Positions 1-9,386 of a DNA stretch of 64,000 nt are shown here, piece by piece. Below the pieces are notes generated by a model, which was given only the letters and a program-made list of their open reading frames with translations, did no database searches and was not told the DNA's origin. The DNA comes from Yoonia sp. GTDB taxonomy: Bacteria; Pseudomonadota; Alphaproteobacteria; Rhodobacterales; Rhodobacteraceae. The stretch lies in the NCBI RefSeq assembly GCF_030731595.1, contig NZ_JANQTS010000082.1, forward strand, positions 1 to 64,000, written 5' to 3'. Within the stretch, counting starts at the first letter, position 1. The number at the start of each line of letters is the position of its first letter. The position numbers and the translations under genes were made by a program.

Positions 1-104
1 CTGGATGGATATACAGGTCACTTATGCAGGTTTACTCTGGTGTCATCCCTGTCGGCGCGGCAATTCCGCACTAAGTTCGGACCACATGCAACGATGGAAG
101 TGCA

Positions 105-776
105 ATGCTGATCCTGACCCATGACACTGTGCGCAACCCCGCGATTCTGGCCGTCAGGCAATTGCCGCGCAAGTTTTTCGGGCGCGTCACTGTCTGGCCC
201 AAAGGCAAGGTTGGCCTGCGGGGCATTGCGCGGATCGCCGTCGAGTTCCAGTGGGTGCGCTACACCGTGTCGCTCTTGCCGCTTGTGATGATTGGTTTGG
301 TCTGGAACGATCTGGCGATGCCTTTGGCGCAGGCGCCCATCTTGATGCTGGTCCTGATCTGGTGGGTTGAAATGCGGGTGTTGCGCGTGCCGAAATCCAA
401 GCGGGGCCAGATCATTGACGCAGCCGACGCAGAACGCGGGCTGGACCTTTTGCGCGTACAGGCCCGCGCGGTACTCACACAGATCGCCGCACTCCGGGAC
501 TTGCGCAGCGGCCAATTGCATCTTGTCGTCGAACAATCCGACTTGGGACTTTTTGCGCCCCTGACCTATGTCACGGTCCAGAGTGAAGACGGCCCCGCCG
601 TGCTGGCACTGACCCGCCAAGAGCGTGACATCATCGCGCAGGGTCTGTTTCAAGCGCCACTCGACGAAGGGCTGTTGCTGCGGATCAACCAGTCGCAAAA
701 CACCTTCCTGCGCGATATCACGCTTAATGCGCGCGGCGTGTCGGCCCATGCGCGGCTGGCGGCGGCGCTGGCCTGA
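105..776 (+). CDS. Hypothetical membrane protein (223 aa)
   Basis: I do not recognise the family. The protein has a basic N-terminal region, two probable membrane segments at about residues 54-68 and 75-92 (hydrophobic runs around VSLLPLVMIGLVW and APILMLVLIWW), and a soluble C-terminal half of about 130 residues. That arrangement suggests an inner-membrane protein with a cytoplasmic C-domain. The ATG at 105 follows a GGAAG element by 4 nt, which is acceptable but not strong. The gene converges on the VWA-protein gene, with 2 bp between the two stop codons. A long antisense reading frame covers the same bases, but it has no family resemblance and I prefer this strand. Function unknown. Confidence 0.6.
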   Translation: MLILTHDTVRNPAILAVRQLPRKFFGRVTVWPKGKVGLRGIARIAVEFQWVRYTVSLLPLVMIGLVWNDLAMPLAQAPILMLVLIWWVEMRVLRVPKSKRGQIIDAADAERGLDLLRVQARAVLTQIAALRDLRSGQLHLVVEQSDLGLFAPLTYVTVQSEDGPAVLALTRQERDIIAQGLFQAPLDEGLLLRINQSQNTFLRDITLNARGVSAHARLAAALA

Positions 777-778
777 AC

Positions 779-2017
779 TTAATGCGACAGGTCGATCAAC
801 TGCCCAAAGGGCGCGGTTAGCGCCCCCGCATCCGGCACCGCCCAGATCACGCGCAACCCACGAGGCGGCGGCCCCGGATCGCCCTCCAGATCCGTCAGAA
901 TAACAAGAGCCGCAGCACCCAGATCGCGGGCCTCCTGTACGACAGGCACAAAGGCTGTCCCGCCACCGCGCGGTAAATCGGGCAAGCTGATCTGCGTCTG
1001 GCTTGGCTCAATCCGCGCGCGGTAGCGAATACCGTCATCAAACACCAAAAGGTGCAATTCCGCGCGCATCCGGCGGGTGATCCCCAGAACCTCGGCCCAG
1101 AAAAGCGCAAGCCGCGCGTCGTCGATACTGCCCGAGGCATCAAGTGCAACGGCAATCCGCGGCACATCGCTTAATGGCGAAGAACCCGGCTCGAACCCCG
1201 GTGATGGGCCACCGGACCGCGCGGCCTGTGCGGTCCCTGCCAGCCAGCGGCGCGAAGGACGGTGCGGGGCCACACGCGGGGCCACGGTGACCGCCCGCGT
1301 CAGGGTGCGCCGCAGGATCAGCTCCCACGGGGTGCGCGGTTGTGGAATATCGAAAACCGCGTGACCGATCAGACCGATCCCACGCCCCGCCTGCTGCCCG
1401 ACATCGACCGCGCGGGCCAGATTTTGCCGCCAACGCGCGTCTTGTTCCAGATCGCCCGCCGCGCCTTCGCCGTCTGCGGATGGCGCGACATCAGGATCAA
1501 AGCTGCGCTCTTGCGCATAGCCACGGGCCTTGTCCTGCGCCTTGCCTGCCCCGCCCTCGCCCGTCATCAGTGCAAAATAAAGCCGGTCGATATCCCATGT
1601 GGCCAGCGCCTCTTGTGGTGACAGATCCTGTTCCAAAGCTTCGGCCAGCAGACCCGTGAGAGTGACCGCAGGGCGTGGCAGCGCATACTCGGCCAGCAAC
1701 AGCGTTTCGTTCACAAGGGCATCGGCGGCAAGGTTGTAAAGTGCGGCATCAAAGCCACCCCCCAAGCGCGTTTGCAGGTGTGTCAGGCGCGCTGAATGGC
1801 GCAAGGCCACGTGCAGGATATGATGTGCCGCAACCCCGATCTGTTCGTGCCGTGCAAGTGTTTCGAAGTCCGGGCCATAGGAGATCGTGCTGCCATCGGT
1901 ACAGGTCGCATCCCCATCACGGTGGTCACACCAGAGCGACAAGGCGGCAAGCGCAGGGTCCGCCTCGACCAAGGCGCGCAAGGCCGGACTGGCACGTTTC
2001 GAATGCGCCGATGTCAC
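779..2017 (-). CDS. DUF2201/VWA-like domain protein, partner of MoxR ATPase
   Basis: This 412-residue protein has an N-terminal DUF2201-type putative metallopeptidase-like domain (about residues 10-130) and a C-terminal von Willebrand A-like domain from about residue 290, with the MIDAS-type motif DASGS inside VALDASGSIDDARLAL. A Gly/Asp/Glu-rich linker separates them. In this family the N-domain usually carries an HExxH-type motif; here residues 65-69 read HHILH, so His stands where Glu is expected. Its start codon overlaps the stop of the upstream MoxR-type ATPase gene by 4 bp, so the two are translationally coupled. MoxR/VWA pairs generally act as chaperones that insert metals or mature enzyme complexes. 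The client here is unknown; no obvious target gene is adjacent. Confidence 0.85.
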   Translation of the reverse strand: MTSAHSKRASPALRALVEADPALAALSLWCDHRDGDATCTDGSTISYGPDFETLARHEQIGVAAHHILHVALRHSARLTHLQTRLGGGFDAALYNLAADALVNETLLLAEYALPRPAVTLTGLLAEALEQDLSPQEALATWDIDRLYFALMTGEGGAGKAQDKARGYAQERSFDPDVAPSADGEGAAGDLEQDARWRQNLARAVDVGQQAGRGIGLIGHAVFDIPQPRTPWELILRRTLTRAVTVAPRVAPHRPSRRWLAGTAQAARSGGPSPGFEPGSSPLSDVPRIAVALDASGSIDDARLALFWAEVLGITRRMRAELHLLVFDDGIRYRARIEPSQTQISLPDLPRGGGTAFVPVVQEARDLGAAALVILTDLEGDPGPPPRGLRVIWAVPDAGALTAPFGQLIDLSH

Positions 2018-3132
2018 GCGAGCCCGCGTTGCTGGCGGTCGGCCACATAGGCAGCATAGGATTGTGAGGTGCGAAACGCCTCTTGCAGGTCGTGTTTGAG
2101 CGCCTTTTCAATCAGCAACTCAAACCCGTAGGTGCAAAGTTCACCCAAAGGAAGCGTCGCAAATTCCCGCCTGTCCTCGGTCTGGGCCAAGGTCCCAATA
2201 CCGGCCATGACGTCAATGACATCCGCCATGTGCGCTTTGTCGGCCAAAGTGACCAACGCATAGATCAAGGCCGTCAGACCATGCAAGCTGGCGGGGTACA
2301 TCGCGCCCCTCTGGGACGGTTTCGCCTCGAGCATCGCGGTCGCCTGAACCGATATGGCGACGTCTTCGGCAATCAGGATGAACTCGGCTGCGGGTGCTTC
2401 GCCCAAGGTGCCCGCCAGCAGGATATCGCGCAGCATCTTGTCCTGGACCGCATACATGATGGTGCTGGCCCGCGCCCAAGACCGGGGCGTGCAGGCAATC
2501 ATCTGCCCGCGCCGCAAGGTATCTTCGGTTGTTTCCAGCAGGTCGGGCCTTGTACGGATAAAGGCCGTCACCGCCGGGTGCAGACCATTTGGCACGGCAT
2601 AGCCTGTCAGCCAATCGGTGGCTGCCGCCCGGATCGACAGATGGATCAGCCGGTCCGACAGCGCCGTGCCCATCTCATAGGCAAGCGCGCCGTCCTCAAC
2701 CGCATTGCCGGCAGCCACGATAAAGGTTGTATCCGGCAGCCGATGCCGTCCGACGCGCCGCTCTTGCAGCAGACCGTAGACAGTGGGTTGGAGCGTCGGT
2801 GCAGCGGCCGTCAATTCGTCCAGAAACAGGATCGCGGGGGCTGCGGGATCATCGGGCAAATCCTCGGGGCGATACCAGACCGTGCGGCGTGTCTCGTGGT
2901 CATAAAACGGCAGGCCCCGCAGGTCCTGTGGTTCGATCGTTGTCAGGCGCAGATCAACCAGCTTGGCCCCGGTCTCGTTGGCCAATTGCTGCACGATATC
3001 CGTTTTGCCGATCCCCGGACGGCCATGCAGCATCCATGATGCGGTCATCGTGCCCGCTTTTTGTTCCGCATAGCCTAATCGCAAGGCCTCAAGCGCCTGC
3101 CCTGCCGAAATTGCCGTCGTATTCAGAGACAT
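2014..3132 (-). CDS. MoxR-type AAA+ ATPase
   Basis: A 372-residue AAA+ ATPase of the MoxR kind. Walker A is GRPGIGKT at residues 37-44 and Walker B is ILFLDEL at about 101-107. A sensor-1-like stretch (FIVAAGN) follows at about 138-144. Such ATPases work with VWA-domain partners to remodel or metallate client proteins; the partner is encoded immediately downstream with a 4-bp ATGA overlap. The ATG at 3132 is preceded by AAGGG with about 9 nt spacing. The 112 bp upstream, towards tctA, hold no other gene that I can see. Confidence 0.9.
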   Translation of the reverse strand: MSLNTTAISAGQALEALRLGYAEQKAGTMTASWMLHGRPGIGKTDIVQQLANETGAKLVDLRLTTIEPQDLRGLPFYDHETRRTVWYRPEDLPDDPAAPAILFLDELTAAAPTLQPTVYGLLQERRVGRHRLPDTTFIVAAGNAVEDGALAYEMGTALSDRLIHLSIRAAATDWLTGYAVPNGLHPAVTAFIRTRPDLLETTEDTLRRGQMIACTPRSWARASTIMYAVQDKMLRDILLAGTLGEAPAAEFILIAEDVAISVQATAMLEAKPSQRGAMYPASLHGLTALIYALVTLADKAHMADVIDVMAGIGTLAQTEDRREFATLPLGELCTYGFELLIEKALKHDLQEAFRTSQSYAAYVADRQQRGLA

Positions 3133-3244
3133 GTGCCACGCCCTTGTTTCCTCGTCAGGTAACTAGCCTAACTGGCCTTGAGGACAACAGTCGCTTGTTT
3201 CCAATCCGAAGCGCACTGTGCGTGCAGCCTTGCGGATGCGCCAA

Positions 3245-4741
3245 TCACGCCCGGCGTGCGATCCAAAGACGCTTGATGCCGGGAGAAAGCGACCACAGGA
3301 TGAAAACCAACGCCAAACCCAAGATGGTCCCGCTGATGGGGCGGGTAAAAAACACGGTCCAGTCCTGCTGGGCGTTTGCCATGGATGTGAGGAAGTAACG
3401 CTCTGCCAGAGGGCCAAGGATCACGCCAAGCACCAAAGGTGCCGATGGAAAACCGACCCGCTTCATCCCCCAGCCCAGCACGCCGAAGGCAAGGCAGACA
3501 TAGACGTCAAAGATGTTATTGCGCACCCCGAATGCACCCACAACGCTCAGCACGATGATGAAGGCGGCAAGGATCGCGGGCGGTGTGCGCATCAAGGTCG
3601 AGAACAGTTGCGCCACGCCGATACCTGCAAAAATCATCAAGATATTGGCAATGATCATGGCGGCAAAAATCGTATAGACCATTGTCGGGTCCATTATGAA
3701 CAACAGCGGCCCCGGGCTGACGCCATGCAGCATCATGGCCGCCAGCATGATCGCGGTTGCCGCACTGCCCGGAATACCCAGCGTCAAGAGTGGAACCATA
3801 GCCGCACCCGTTGTCGCATTCTTGGCAGCCTCGGGAGCCGCCAGTCCTTCTTCGACACCGGTACCAAAGTCTTTGCCCCGTTTGGAAACCTGCTTTTCAA
3901 TGCCATAGGCGATGACCGCGCCCGGCGTGGCCCCTGCACCGGGGATCATGCCGATCAGACAGCCGATCCCCGTGCCCCTTGCTATGGCACCCTTTACGTT
4001 CAGGATGTCGCGAAAGCTGGCGCCGATTGCCTTGCCTTGGGACTTCTTTGGCCGCAGGTCCCTGTTGGTTGCCAGTAGATCCACCACTTCGCCAATCGCG
4101 AACAGGCCGATCATCACCACGACAAAACGAATGCCGCTTTCCATTTCGGGCACGCCGAAACTGAAACGCGCCTGCCCGTAAAGCGGATCAACACCCACGG
4201 TGCCCACGACGATACCCAATAGCAAGGAAACCATCGTAATCACCGGCTGGTCCTTGGCAATCGCGATGACGCTGACAAGGCCGAGAATGGTGGCTGCAAA
4301 AAATTCAGGTTGCGAGAACTTCAGCGCAAAGCTTGCAAATGGGGCCGACAGGAACGCCAGCACCAGAGCGCTGACCAAGCCGCCTGTCGCAGAAGCGGTC
4401 ACGGCAATCGTCAGGGCGCGTTTCGCTTCGCCCCGCTTGGTCATGGGGTATCCGTCCCATGTGGCAGGCAAAGAAGCGGGCGTCCCCGGCACATTGATCA
4501 AAATGGCCGAGATCGAGCCGCCAAAGACACCGCCCACATATATGCCGCCCAAAAACAGCATGGATTGGGTCGGCTCCATCACATAGGTAAAGGGCAAGGC
4601 CATCGCCATGGCGTTCACGAACGAGATGCCGGGCAAGGCCCCCGCGACAACGCCCACCAACAGGCCCGTGACAATCGTCATGAACGACCAGAATTGGAAT
4701 GCGGCCAGAAATCCGCCGCCCAGTAGATCTAACGCAGCCAT
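3245..4741 (-). CDS. tctA: Tripartite tricarboxylate transporter, large permease TctA
   Basis: A 498-residue, very hydrophobic protein of the TctA family, the 12-TM-like large membrane subunit of TTT (tripartite tricarboxylate) secondary transporters. Characteristic stretches include PGISFVNAMAMALPFTY near the N-terminus, LFLGGIYVGGVFGGSISAIL, and LTLGIPGSAATAIMLAAMM in the C-terminal half. It is the last gene of the tctC-tctB-tctA run, 15 bp after tctB. TTT systems take up carboxylates with the help of a periplasmic binding protein. Given its position behind sauS-sauT-like genes, I infer that the substrate is sulfoacetate or a related C2 sulfonate, but the sequence itself does not show the substrate. 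Confidence 0.93.
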   Translation of the reverse strand: MAALDLLGGGFLAAFQFWSFMTIVTGLLVGVVAGALPGISFVNAMAMALPFTYVMEPTQSMLFLGGIYVGGVFGGSISAILINVPGTPASLPATWDGYPMTKRGEAKRALTIAVTASATGGLVSALVLAFLSAPFASFALKFSQPEFFAATILGLVSVIAIAKDQPVITMVSLLLGIVVGTVGVDPLYGQARFSFGVPEMESGIRFVVVMIGLFAIGEVVDLLATNRDLRPKKSQGKAIGASFRDILNVKGAIARGTGIGCLIGMIPGAGATPGAVIAYGIEKQVSKRGKDFGTGVEEGLAAPEAAKNATTGAAMVPLLTLGIPGSAATAIMLAAMMLHGVSPGPLLFIMDPTMVYTIFAAMIIANILMIFAGIGVAQLFSTLMRTPPAILAAFIIVLSVVGAFGVRNNIFDVYVCLAFGVLGWGMKRVGFPSAPLVLGVILGPLAERYFLTSMANAQQDWTVFFTRPISGTILGLALVFILWSLSPGIKRLWIARRA

Positions 4742-4756
4742 CAGGTTTCCAATCCG

Positions 4757-5347
4757 CTAGTAAATCCCGGTCGCCCGCAGCAACCAGATACTGAAATTAT
4801 CAAAAACGCCAGCGCCGCGCGGCAAGGGCATCAGCGCCAATCCCATGAACAGCCACAACAGCGCGATGGTCCCGATCAGGGTCACCGGCACGACGACAAG
4901 CAGGTTACGCAGCCCGCCGAAAAGGCACCAGACCAGGATAAAGATCGCAGTGGCCGTGGCAAAACCGATCTTGGGCAGAAGCCAGCCATAGGCCACGATC
5001 ATGATCAGCCCGATGATCGCTTTGCCGAAATGATAGGGCGTGTCTTCGACAGGAATGGACAGTGTCGGCTTGCGGCCCGCAGCACTCAGCACCCAGATGT
5101 CGCGCGCGATCCAGAGGGCCGCGAAAACCGCCATACCCATCAGCATCGCGCGCGGCCATGCAGCAGGGCCAAGGCCGACCCGGCTTGCCGTTTGATCGCT
5201 TTGAAACATGTGACCCGGCAAGACAAGTGCCAGCACCAAAAGCGCCAAAGGTATCAGCGTCGGCAAAAGACGGAGGAAACCGGGAGGGATACCCCTCCCG
5301 GCCTGTGGCATCTGGCCAAGGTCTTGATTTGGTTTTGCAGACGCCAT
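4757..5347 (-). CDS. tctB: Tripartite tricarboxylate transporter, small permease TctB
   Basis: A 196-residue protein with four predicted membrane segments, at about residues 24-46, 66-86, 108-128 and a pair of closely spaced helices at about 130-175. Size and topology fit TctB, the poorly conserved small membrane subunit of TTT transporters. It sits between tctC (15 bp upstream) and tctA (15 bp downstream) on the same strand, which is the strongest evidence for the call. Confidence 0.87.
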   Translation of the reverse strand: MASAKPNQDLGQMPQAGRGIPPGFLRLLPTLIPLALLVLALVLPGHMFQSDQTASRVGLGPAAWPRAMLMGMAVFAALWIARDIWVLSAAGRKPTLSIPVEDTPYHFGKAIIGLIMIVAYGWLLPKIGFATATAIFILVWCLFGGLRNLLVVVPVTLIGTIALLWLFMGLALMPLPRGAGVFDNFSIWLLRATGIY

Positions 5348-5362
5348 TGATCCCGCCCCCGC

Positions 5363-6316
5363 CTAGTTGGCGAGTTGTGCCGCGATCAGATCGCGGAAGT
5401 CGCTGACCATGGCTTGCGCAGCGTCGCCCGTCACAGGCGTGATGCAAGAGTAGGTCTTGGTGCAGAAAGCTTTCCACTCATCCGATGCGGTTGCTGTTGC
5501 AACTGCTTCCGACAGTTTGGCGACAATATCTGCGGGCGTCCCAGCGGCCACAGCGATGGTGCGGTAGTTATCAAGGCCCGAGATATCGATGCCAAGCTCG
5601 GCCGATGTCGGCACATCCGGAAACTCTGGATGCCGCTCTGCTGCGAAAACGACGACCGGAACAAGCTGGCCCGCCTGCACAAACTGCGCCACATCGCCGG
5701 GCTCTTCATAGATCGCGGCTGTATGCCCGCCGATGGGGGACGCATAGCGCTCTGCGGGGGCCTGGAATGGTACGTTCTCCATCTGGATGCCCGCATTCGC
5801 CAAAAGCTTGAGCGTCACATCGTCCTGCGTGCCATAGCCTGAAGTGGCGACCGTGATGGCACCGGGATTGCCTCTGGCAAACTCGAACAGCGCCTCTGCT
5901 GTTTGATGCGCGCCGCTGGACGGCACAAACAGGAACGAGGGCGAGCTTTGCACGACCGCGATGACTTCAAAGTCTTCAGGCTTGTTGTCGCCCAGACCAG
6001 AGGCCCAGGACGCGACAGTCAGCGAAATCAGCGTGCCCATCGTATAGCCGTCCGCAGGGTTGGTGCGCAGCTGTGTCAGCCCCGCATTGCCCGAAGCACC
6101 GCCGACGTTGGACACAGGAATGGACACGCCCAGCGGCCCTTCCATCAGTTGGGCCATTGTGCGACCCATCAGATCCGCACCACCGCCCGGACCGAATGTC
6201 ACGATCAGCTCGACCGGACGGTCAGGATAGCCCTGGGCCATTGCGGTTCCGCCCATGGCCATTGCACCCATCAGCAGCGTCGCGCCCAGTGTTGTCTTGT
6301 TCAGTAGAGTCTTCAT
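5363..6316 (-). CDS. tctC: TTT transporter periplasmic substrate-binding protein (TctC/Bug family)
   Basis: A 317-residue exported binding protein. I chose the ATG at 6316 because GGGAGGAAGAC lies just before it and it gives a clean signal peptide (MKTLLNKTTLGATLLMGAMA..., cleavage after AMA-Q near residue 27). The mature part begins with YPDRPVELIVTFGPGGGAD, the usual start of the Bug/TctC family (YP.RPI..IVP...GG..D), and shows ATSGYGTQDD in the middle. It captures carboxylate ligands for TctAB. A 98-bp gap separates it from the upstream CoA-ligase gene; the genes are collinear, so it may be part of the same operon or have its own promoter. A longer upstream in-frame start at 6397 adds 27 charged residues and is unlikely. 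Confidence 0.92.
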   Translation of the reverse strand: MKTLLNKTTLGATLLMGAMAMGGTAMAQGYPDRPVELIVTFGPGGGADLMGRTMAQLMEGPLGVSIPVSNVGGASGNAGLTQLRTNPADGYTMGTLISLTVASWASGLGDNKPEDFEVIAVVQSSPSFLFVPSSGAHQTAEALFEFARGNPGAITVATSGYGTQDDVTLKLLANAGIQMENVPFQAPAERYASPIGGHTAAIYEEPGDVAQFVQAGQLVPVVVFAAERHPEFPDVPTSAELGIDISGLDNYRTIAVAAGTPADIVAKLSEAVATATASDEWKAFCTKTYSCITPVTGDAAQAMVSDFRDLIAAQLAN

Positions 6317-6414
6317 GTCTTCCTCCCGTTTATGGTTTGTGACCCGGATTCTTGACCTTCCCGGGGCCTTTCGTTTTGCGGCCTCCCCCTCCTCCAAGGG
6401 ATGAACCGCGTCAT

Positions 6415-7938
6415 TTAAGCTGTCATTTCAGCCAGCCTTAATCGTTGGATTTTGCCCGACGGTCCTTTGGGCAATTCGTCCATGATATGAACGACGTCAG
6501 GGCATTTGAATTTGCCCAGCTTTTGCAAGCACAGCGCCACAAGCTCGGATTGCAAGACCGTGGCACCGTCACGCAGTTTCACAGCAGCTTCGACCCTTTC
6601 GCCGTAACTGGCGCAATGGCGGGCGAATGCCGCAGCCTCGACCACATCAGGATGGGAATAAAGCGCCTCGTCAACCTCGCGGGGTGCGATGTTCTCGCCA
6701 CCTTTGATGATCAGTTCTTTCAGACGCCCCGTGACAAAAACATATCCATCCGCGTCCATCTTCCCCAGATCGCCCGTGCGCAGCCATCCTGCCTCTGTAA
6801 AGGTGGCCTGCGTCGCTTCGGGGTTCTTGTAATATTCCCGCATGACGTTTGGCCCGCGGATCACGATCTCGCCCTCGGTCCCGCAGGGCACGGGCTTGAG
6901 GTCGGATGACAGGATCGCAACCGCATTGCCGTATGCCTTGCCGGGCGATCCGATCTTGCGCAACCCGGGCGGCAAGGGGTTGGACAGGATTTGCGCAGCG
7001 GTTTCGGTCAACCCCATCGTTTCGATGATCGGGATGCCAAAGCGCGTCTCGAATGCAGAGTGCGTTTCAACGGCAAGTGCCGCCGAGGCCGAACGGCCAA
7101 ACCTGATCCGTGCCTTGGTCGCTGCATCAGGGTCGGTTTCTCCGTGCAACAGGTGCGAAATGATCGTTGGCACTACCGAAAACCATGTGATGTCATGTGC
7201 CGCACAGGTCTTCCAGAACCGGCTGGCCGAGAATTTTTCGCAGACAACCACCGATCCGCCAGAGATCAGTGGCCCCATCACGGTTACGCAGAGCCCGTTG
7301 ATATGGTAGATCGGCAGCACGCAGAGGGCGCGGTCCTTATCCGTCAGGTGATGGGCCAAAGTCGTTGTCCAGCCGCCCGCCAGCAGGCTGGCATGGGTGT
7401 GCAACACGCCTTTGGGCCGCCCTGTCGTGCCGGATGTATACATCAGCATCGCATCATCCTGTGATGCCAGATCACACAGGGTCCCCGATGGCGTGCCTTC
7501 CGGCCAGTCGATTGCATCGCTGACGACAATGCGCCGCCCTTTGACGGGATGGGCCGCAGCGGCACCTGCGTACAAGTCCTGCTGTGCGGCCCCTACCAAG
7601 ACCACCTGCGCATCGGAATGCGTCAGGGCATAGCCCATCGCCTCCGCCCCTGCCCCGAGGTTGATCAGCGCCGTGCGAAAGCCGCCATAAAGCACACCGA
7701 ACAGGCACAGAATGCCGGGCCTGCCATTGGGCAACATCAGCGCGACACTTTCGCCTTTGGCCAGACCCAGACCGGACAGCTTGCCAGCGATTTCAGCCGC
7801 TGACCTGCGCAACTCCGCCCATGTGAGCGGCTCTGCATCAAGGAAATAGTGGCTTATTTCTGCGCCCTGCCCGTCAGCGCGGGCATCAAGCCAGCTGCGC
7901 ACCGTACCTGTCGGCGGAGATGCGGTCACTTGCGTCAT
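6415..7938 (-). CDS. sauT: AMP-forming acyl-CoA synthetase, probable sulfoacetate-CoA ligase (SauT-like)
   Basis: A 507-residue member of the ANL superfamily. The P-loop motif is YTSGTTGRPKGVLHTH, the adenylate motif is GLTETAAQILSNP, the hinge region is LRTGDLGKMDADGYVFVTGR, and the C-terminal catalytic Lys sits in PKGPSGKIQR. It would activate a short carboxylate with ATP and CoA. The start overlaps the stop of the aldehyde dehydrogenase gene (ATGA at 7935-7938), so the two are coupled. An acylating aldehyde dehydrogenase plus an AMP-forming ligase with a divergent regulator matches the published sauRSTU order of Cupriavidus necator H16, where SauT makes sulfoacetyl-CoA. The family is certain; the substrate is inferred from context. 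Another short acid such as malonate or a 2-carbon acid is possible. Confidence 0.75.
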   Translation of the reverse strand: MTQVTASPPTGTVRSWLDARADGQGAEISHYFLDAEPLTWAELRRSAAEIAGKLSGLGLAKGESVALMLPNGRPGILCLFGVLYGGFRTALINLGAGAEAMGYALTHSDAQVVLVGAAQQDLYAGAAAAHPVKGRRIVVSDAIDWPEGTPSGTLCDLASQDDAMLMYTSGTTGRPKGVLHTHASLLAGGWTTTLAHHLTDKDRALCVLPIYHINGLCVTVMGPLISGGSVVVCEKFSASRFWKTCAAHDITWFSVVPTIISHLLHGETDPDAATKARIRFGRSASAALAVETHSAFETRFGIPIIETMGLTETAAQILSNPLPPGLRKIGSPGKAYGNAVAILSSDLKPVPCGTEGEIVIRGPNVMREYYKNPEATQATFTEAGWLRTGDLGKMDADGYVFVTGRLKELIIKGGENIAPREVDEALYSHPDVVEAAAFARHCASYGERVEAAVKLRDGATVLQSELVALCLQKLGKFKCPDVVHIMDELPKGPSGKIQRLRLAEMTA

Positions 7939-9344
7939 TTTCCCGCCTCGGCCCAATAGGACCCAAAGATCGCATCAAGGCCGGGTTCGCGCGACGGGAT
8001 CGGGCGGACCACCTTGGTGCGCTGCATGAAATGCCGCCAATGCAAATTGTCGTCGATCGAATTGCCGCCCCAGCTGCCGCATCCCATCGACAGGGAAAAC
8101 GGCAAGCCGTTCTCGAACGACCCGCCGGTGGCAAAAGTATGGGCCTGATTGACGATCACCCGGCAGGTCGGCATGTGCCGCCCAAGATCTGTCGGACGGT
8201 CCGGGTCCGTCGTGTGCAAGCCAATCGAATGGCCCGCACCCTGATAGGCCAAGACCCGCTTTGTGATGGCAACCGCATCGTCATAATCGCGCGCCCGATA
8301 AAGGGCCACCACACGGCTGAGTTTTTCACCCGACAAGGGATGATCCGGGCCGATGCCATCTGTTTCAACTGCGATAAATCTGGTTCCCGCAGGCACAGAG
8401 CCCGCAAGCCCCAGCTTGTCGATCATGACATCCGCATCCTTGGCGATCACGTCACGGTTCAGGTGGCCATGCGGCCAAAGCTTTGCGATGATGCCTGCCG
8501 CCTGCGCATCGGGCACCAATGCGCCCCCTTCTTTGGACATGGCCGCAACAAATGCGTCATAGACTGCATCGACGACCACAAGCGCGTTTTCCGACGAACA
8601 AGAGGTGGCATTGTCGAACGTCTTGGAGGCCGCAATCTTTGCCGCCGCCAGCGCAAGATCGGCGGTTTCATCGACGATCACGGTGACATTGCCCGCGCCC
8701 ACACCGATAGCCGGCGTCCCGCTGGAATAGGCACGGCGGACATTGTCCTGACTGCCCGTGACCACGGCTAGGTCGGCCAGTTCCAGCAAACGCTGGGTGT
8801 CGGCTTTTGTCCCCGGCGGCGGGATCATCTGCACAAGGCGTTTGTCTTCGCCGATCTTGTCGAATTCCGCGTGGATAAACTCCAGCAGCATCACACAACA
8901 GGCAACACCCTTGGGTGAGGGTGACAGAATGATCGCATTACCGCATTTCAGCGCGTTGATGACATTGTTGGCAGGCGTGGCCGCAGGGTTGGTCGAGGGA
9001 ACCACGGCCCCGATGACACCAAGCGGTCGGGCAATTTCTGTCACCCCTGTGGCGGGGTCGTCGGATACGATGCCAAAGGTCTGCGCACCCGCAATATCGC
9101 GCATCAGGCCAAGCGTCTTGCGGTGGTTCTTGGTGATCTTGTCAGGCACATTCCCAAGACCTGTGGTCTGCACCGCAAGCTCTGCCAGCATCCGGTTGCG
9201 CGCAGGTTCCATAATCGCCCAAGCCGCTGCCTGTGCGGCACGGTCATAGCGCGCCTGACTGCCCTCTGCCTCATAAAGGGCCTGTGCTGCGCGGGCGTCG
9301 GCGATCAGGGCATCCACGGGGCTAGGATCGGCAGAAGTCAACAT
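7935..9344 (-). CDS. sauS: Acylating aldehyde dehydrogenase, probable sulfoacetaldehyde dehydrogenase (SauS-like)
   Basis: A 469-residue aldehyde dehydrogenase of the CoA-acylating type (EutE/AdhE/SauS group). The catalytic Cys is C249 in the context NATSCSSENA, and a glycine-rich stretch, GVGAGNVTVIVD, precedes it. The length fits SauS and EutE, not the roughly 490-500-residue NAD-dependent oxidising ALDHs. SauS reduces sulfoacetyl-CoA to sulfoacetaldehyde with NADPH. It is the first gene of the minus-strand operon and lies 97 bp from the divergent LacI-type gene; its ATG follows an AAAGG element. The sulfoacetaldehyde acetyltransferase (Xsc) needed to finish the pathway is not in this window. 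I base the SauS call mainly on gene order; EutE-like acetaldehyde or succinate-semialdehyde activity is an alternative. Confidence 0.78.
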   Translation of the reverse strand: MLTSADPSPVDALIADARAAQALYEAEGSQARYDRAAQAAAWAIMEPARNRMLAELAVQTTGLGNVPDKITKNHRKTLGLMRDIAGAQTFGIVSDDPATGVTEIARPLGVIGAVVPSTNPAATPANNVINALKCGNAIILSPSPKGVACCVMLLEFIHAEFDKIGEDKRLVQMIPPPGTKADTQRLLELADLAVVTGSQDNVRRAYSSGTPAIGVGAGNVTVIVDETADLALAAAKIAASKTFDNATSCSSENALVVVDAVYDAFVAAMSKEGGALVPDAQAAGIIAKLWPHGHLNRDVIAKDADVMIDKLGLAGSVPAGTRFIAVETDGIGPDHPLSGEKLSRVVALYRARDYDDAVAITKRVLAYQGAGHSIGLHTTDPDRPTDLGRHMPTCRVIVNQAHTFATGGSFENGLPFSLSMGCGSWGGNSIDDNLHWRHFMQRTKVVRPIPSREPGLDAIFGSYWAEAGK

Positions 9345-9386
9345 TCAAAACCTTTATTGTCGGTTGGCATCAATGAACGCTAAGCC

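Noticed and set aside
18-749. Long minus-strand reading frame opposite the first gene
   Set aside because: Rich in Gln, His and Arg with no membrane or domain pattern; the plus-strand frame has clear hydrophobic segments and a ribosome-binding site.
2083-3039. Plus-strand frame of 318 codons inside the MoxR gene
   Set aside because: Antisense shadow; the minus-strand frame has Walker A and B motifs and is coupled to the VWA gene.
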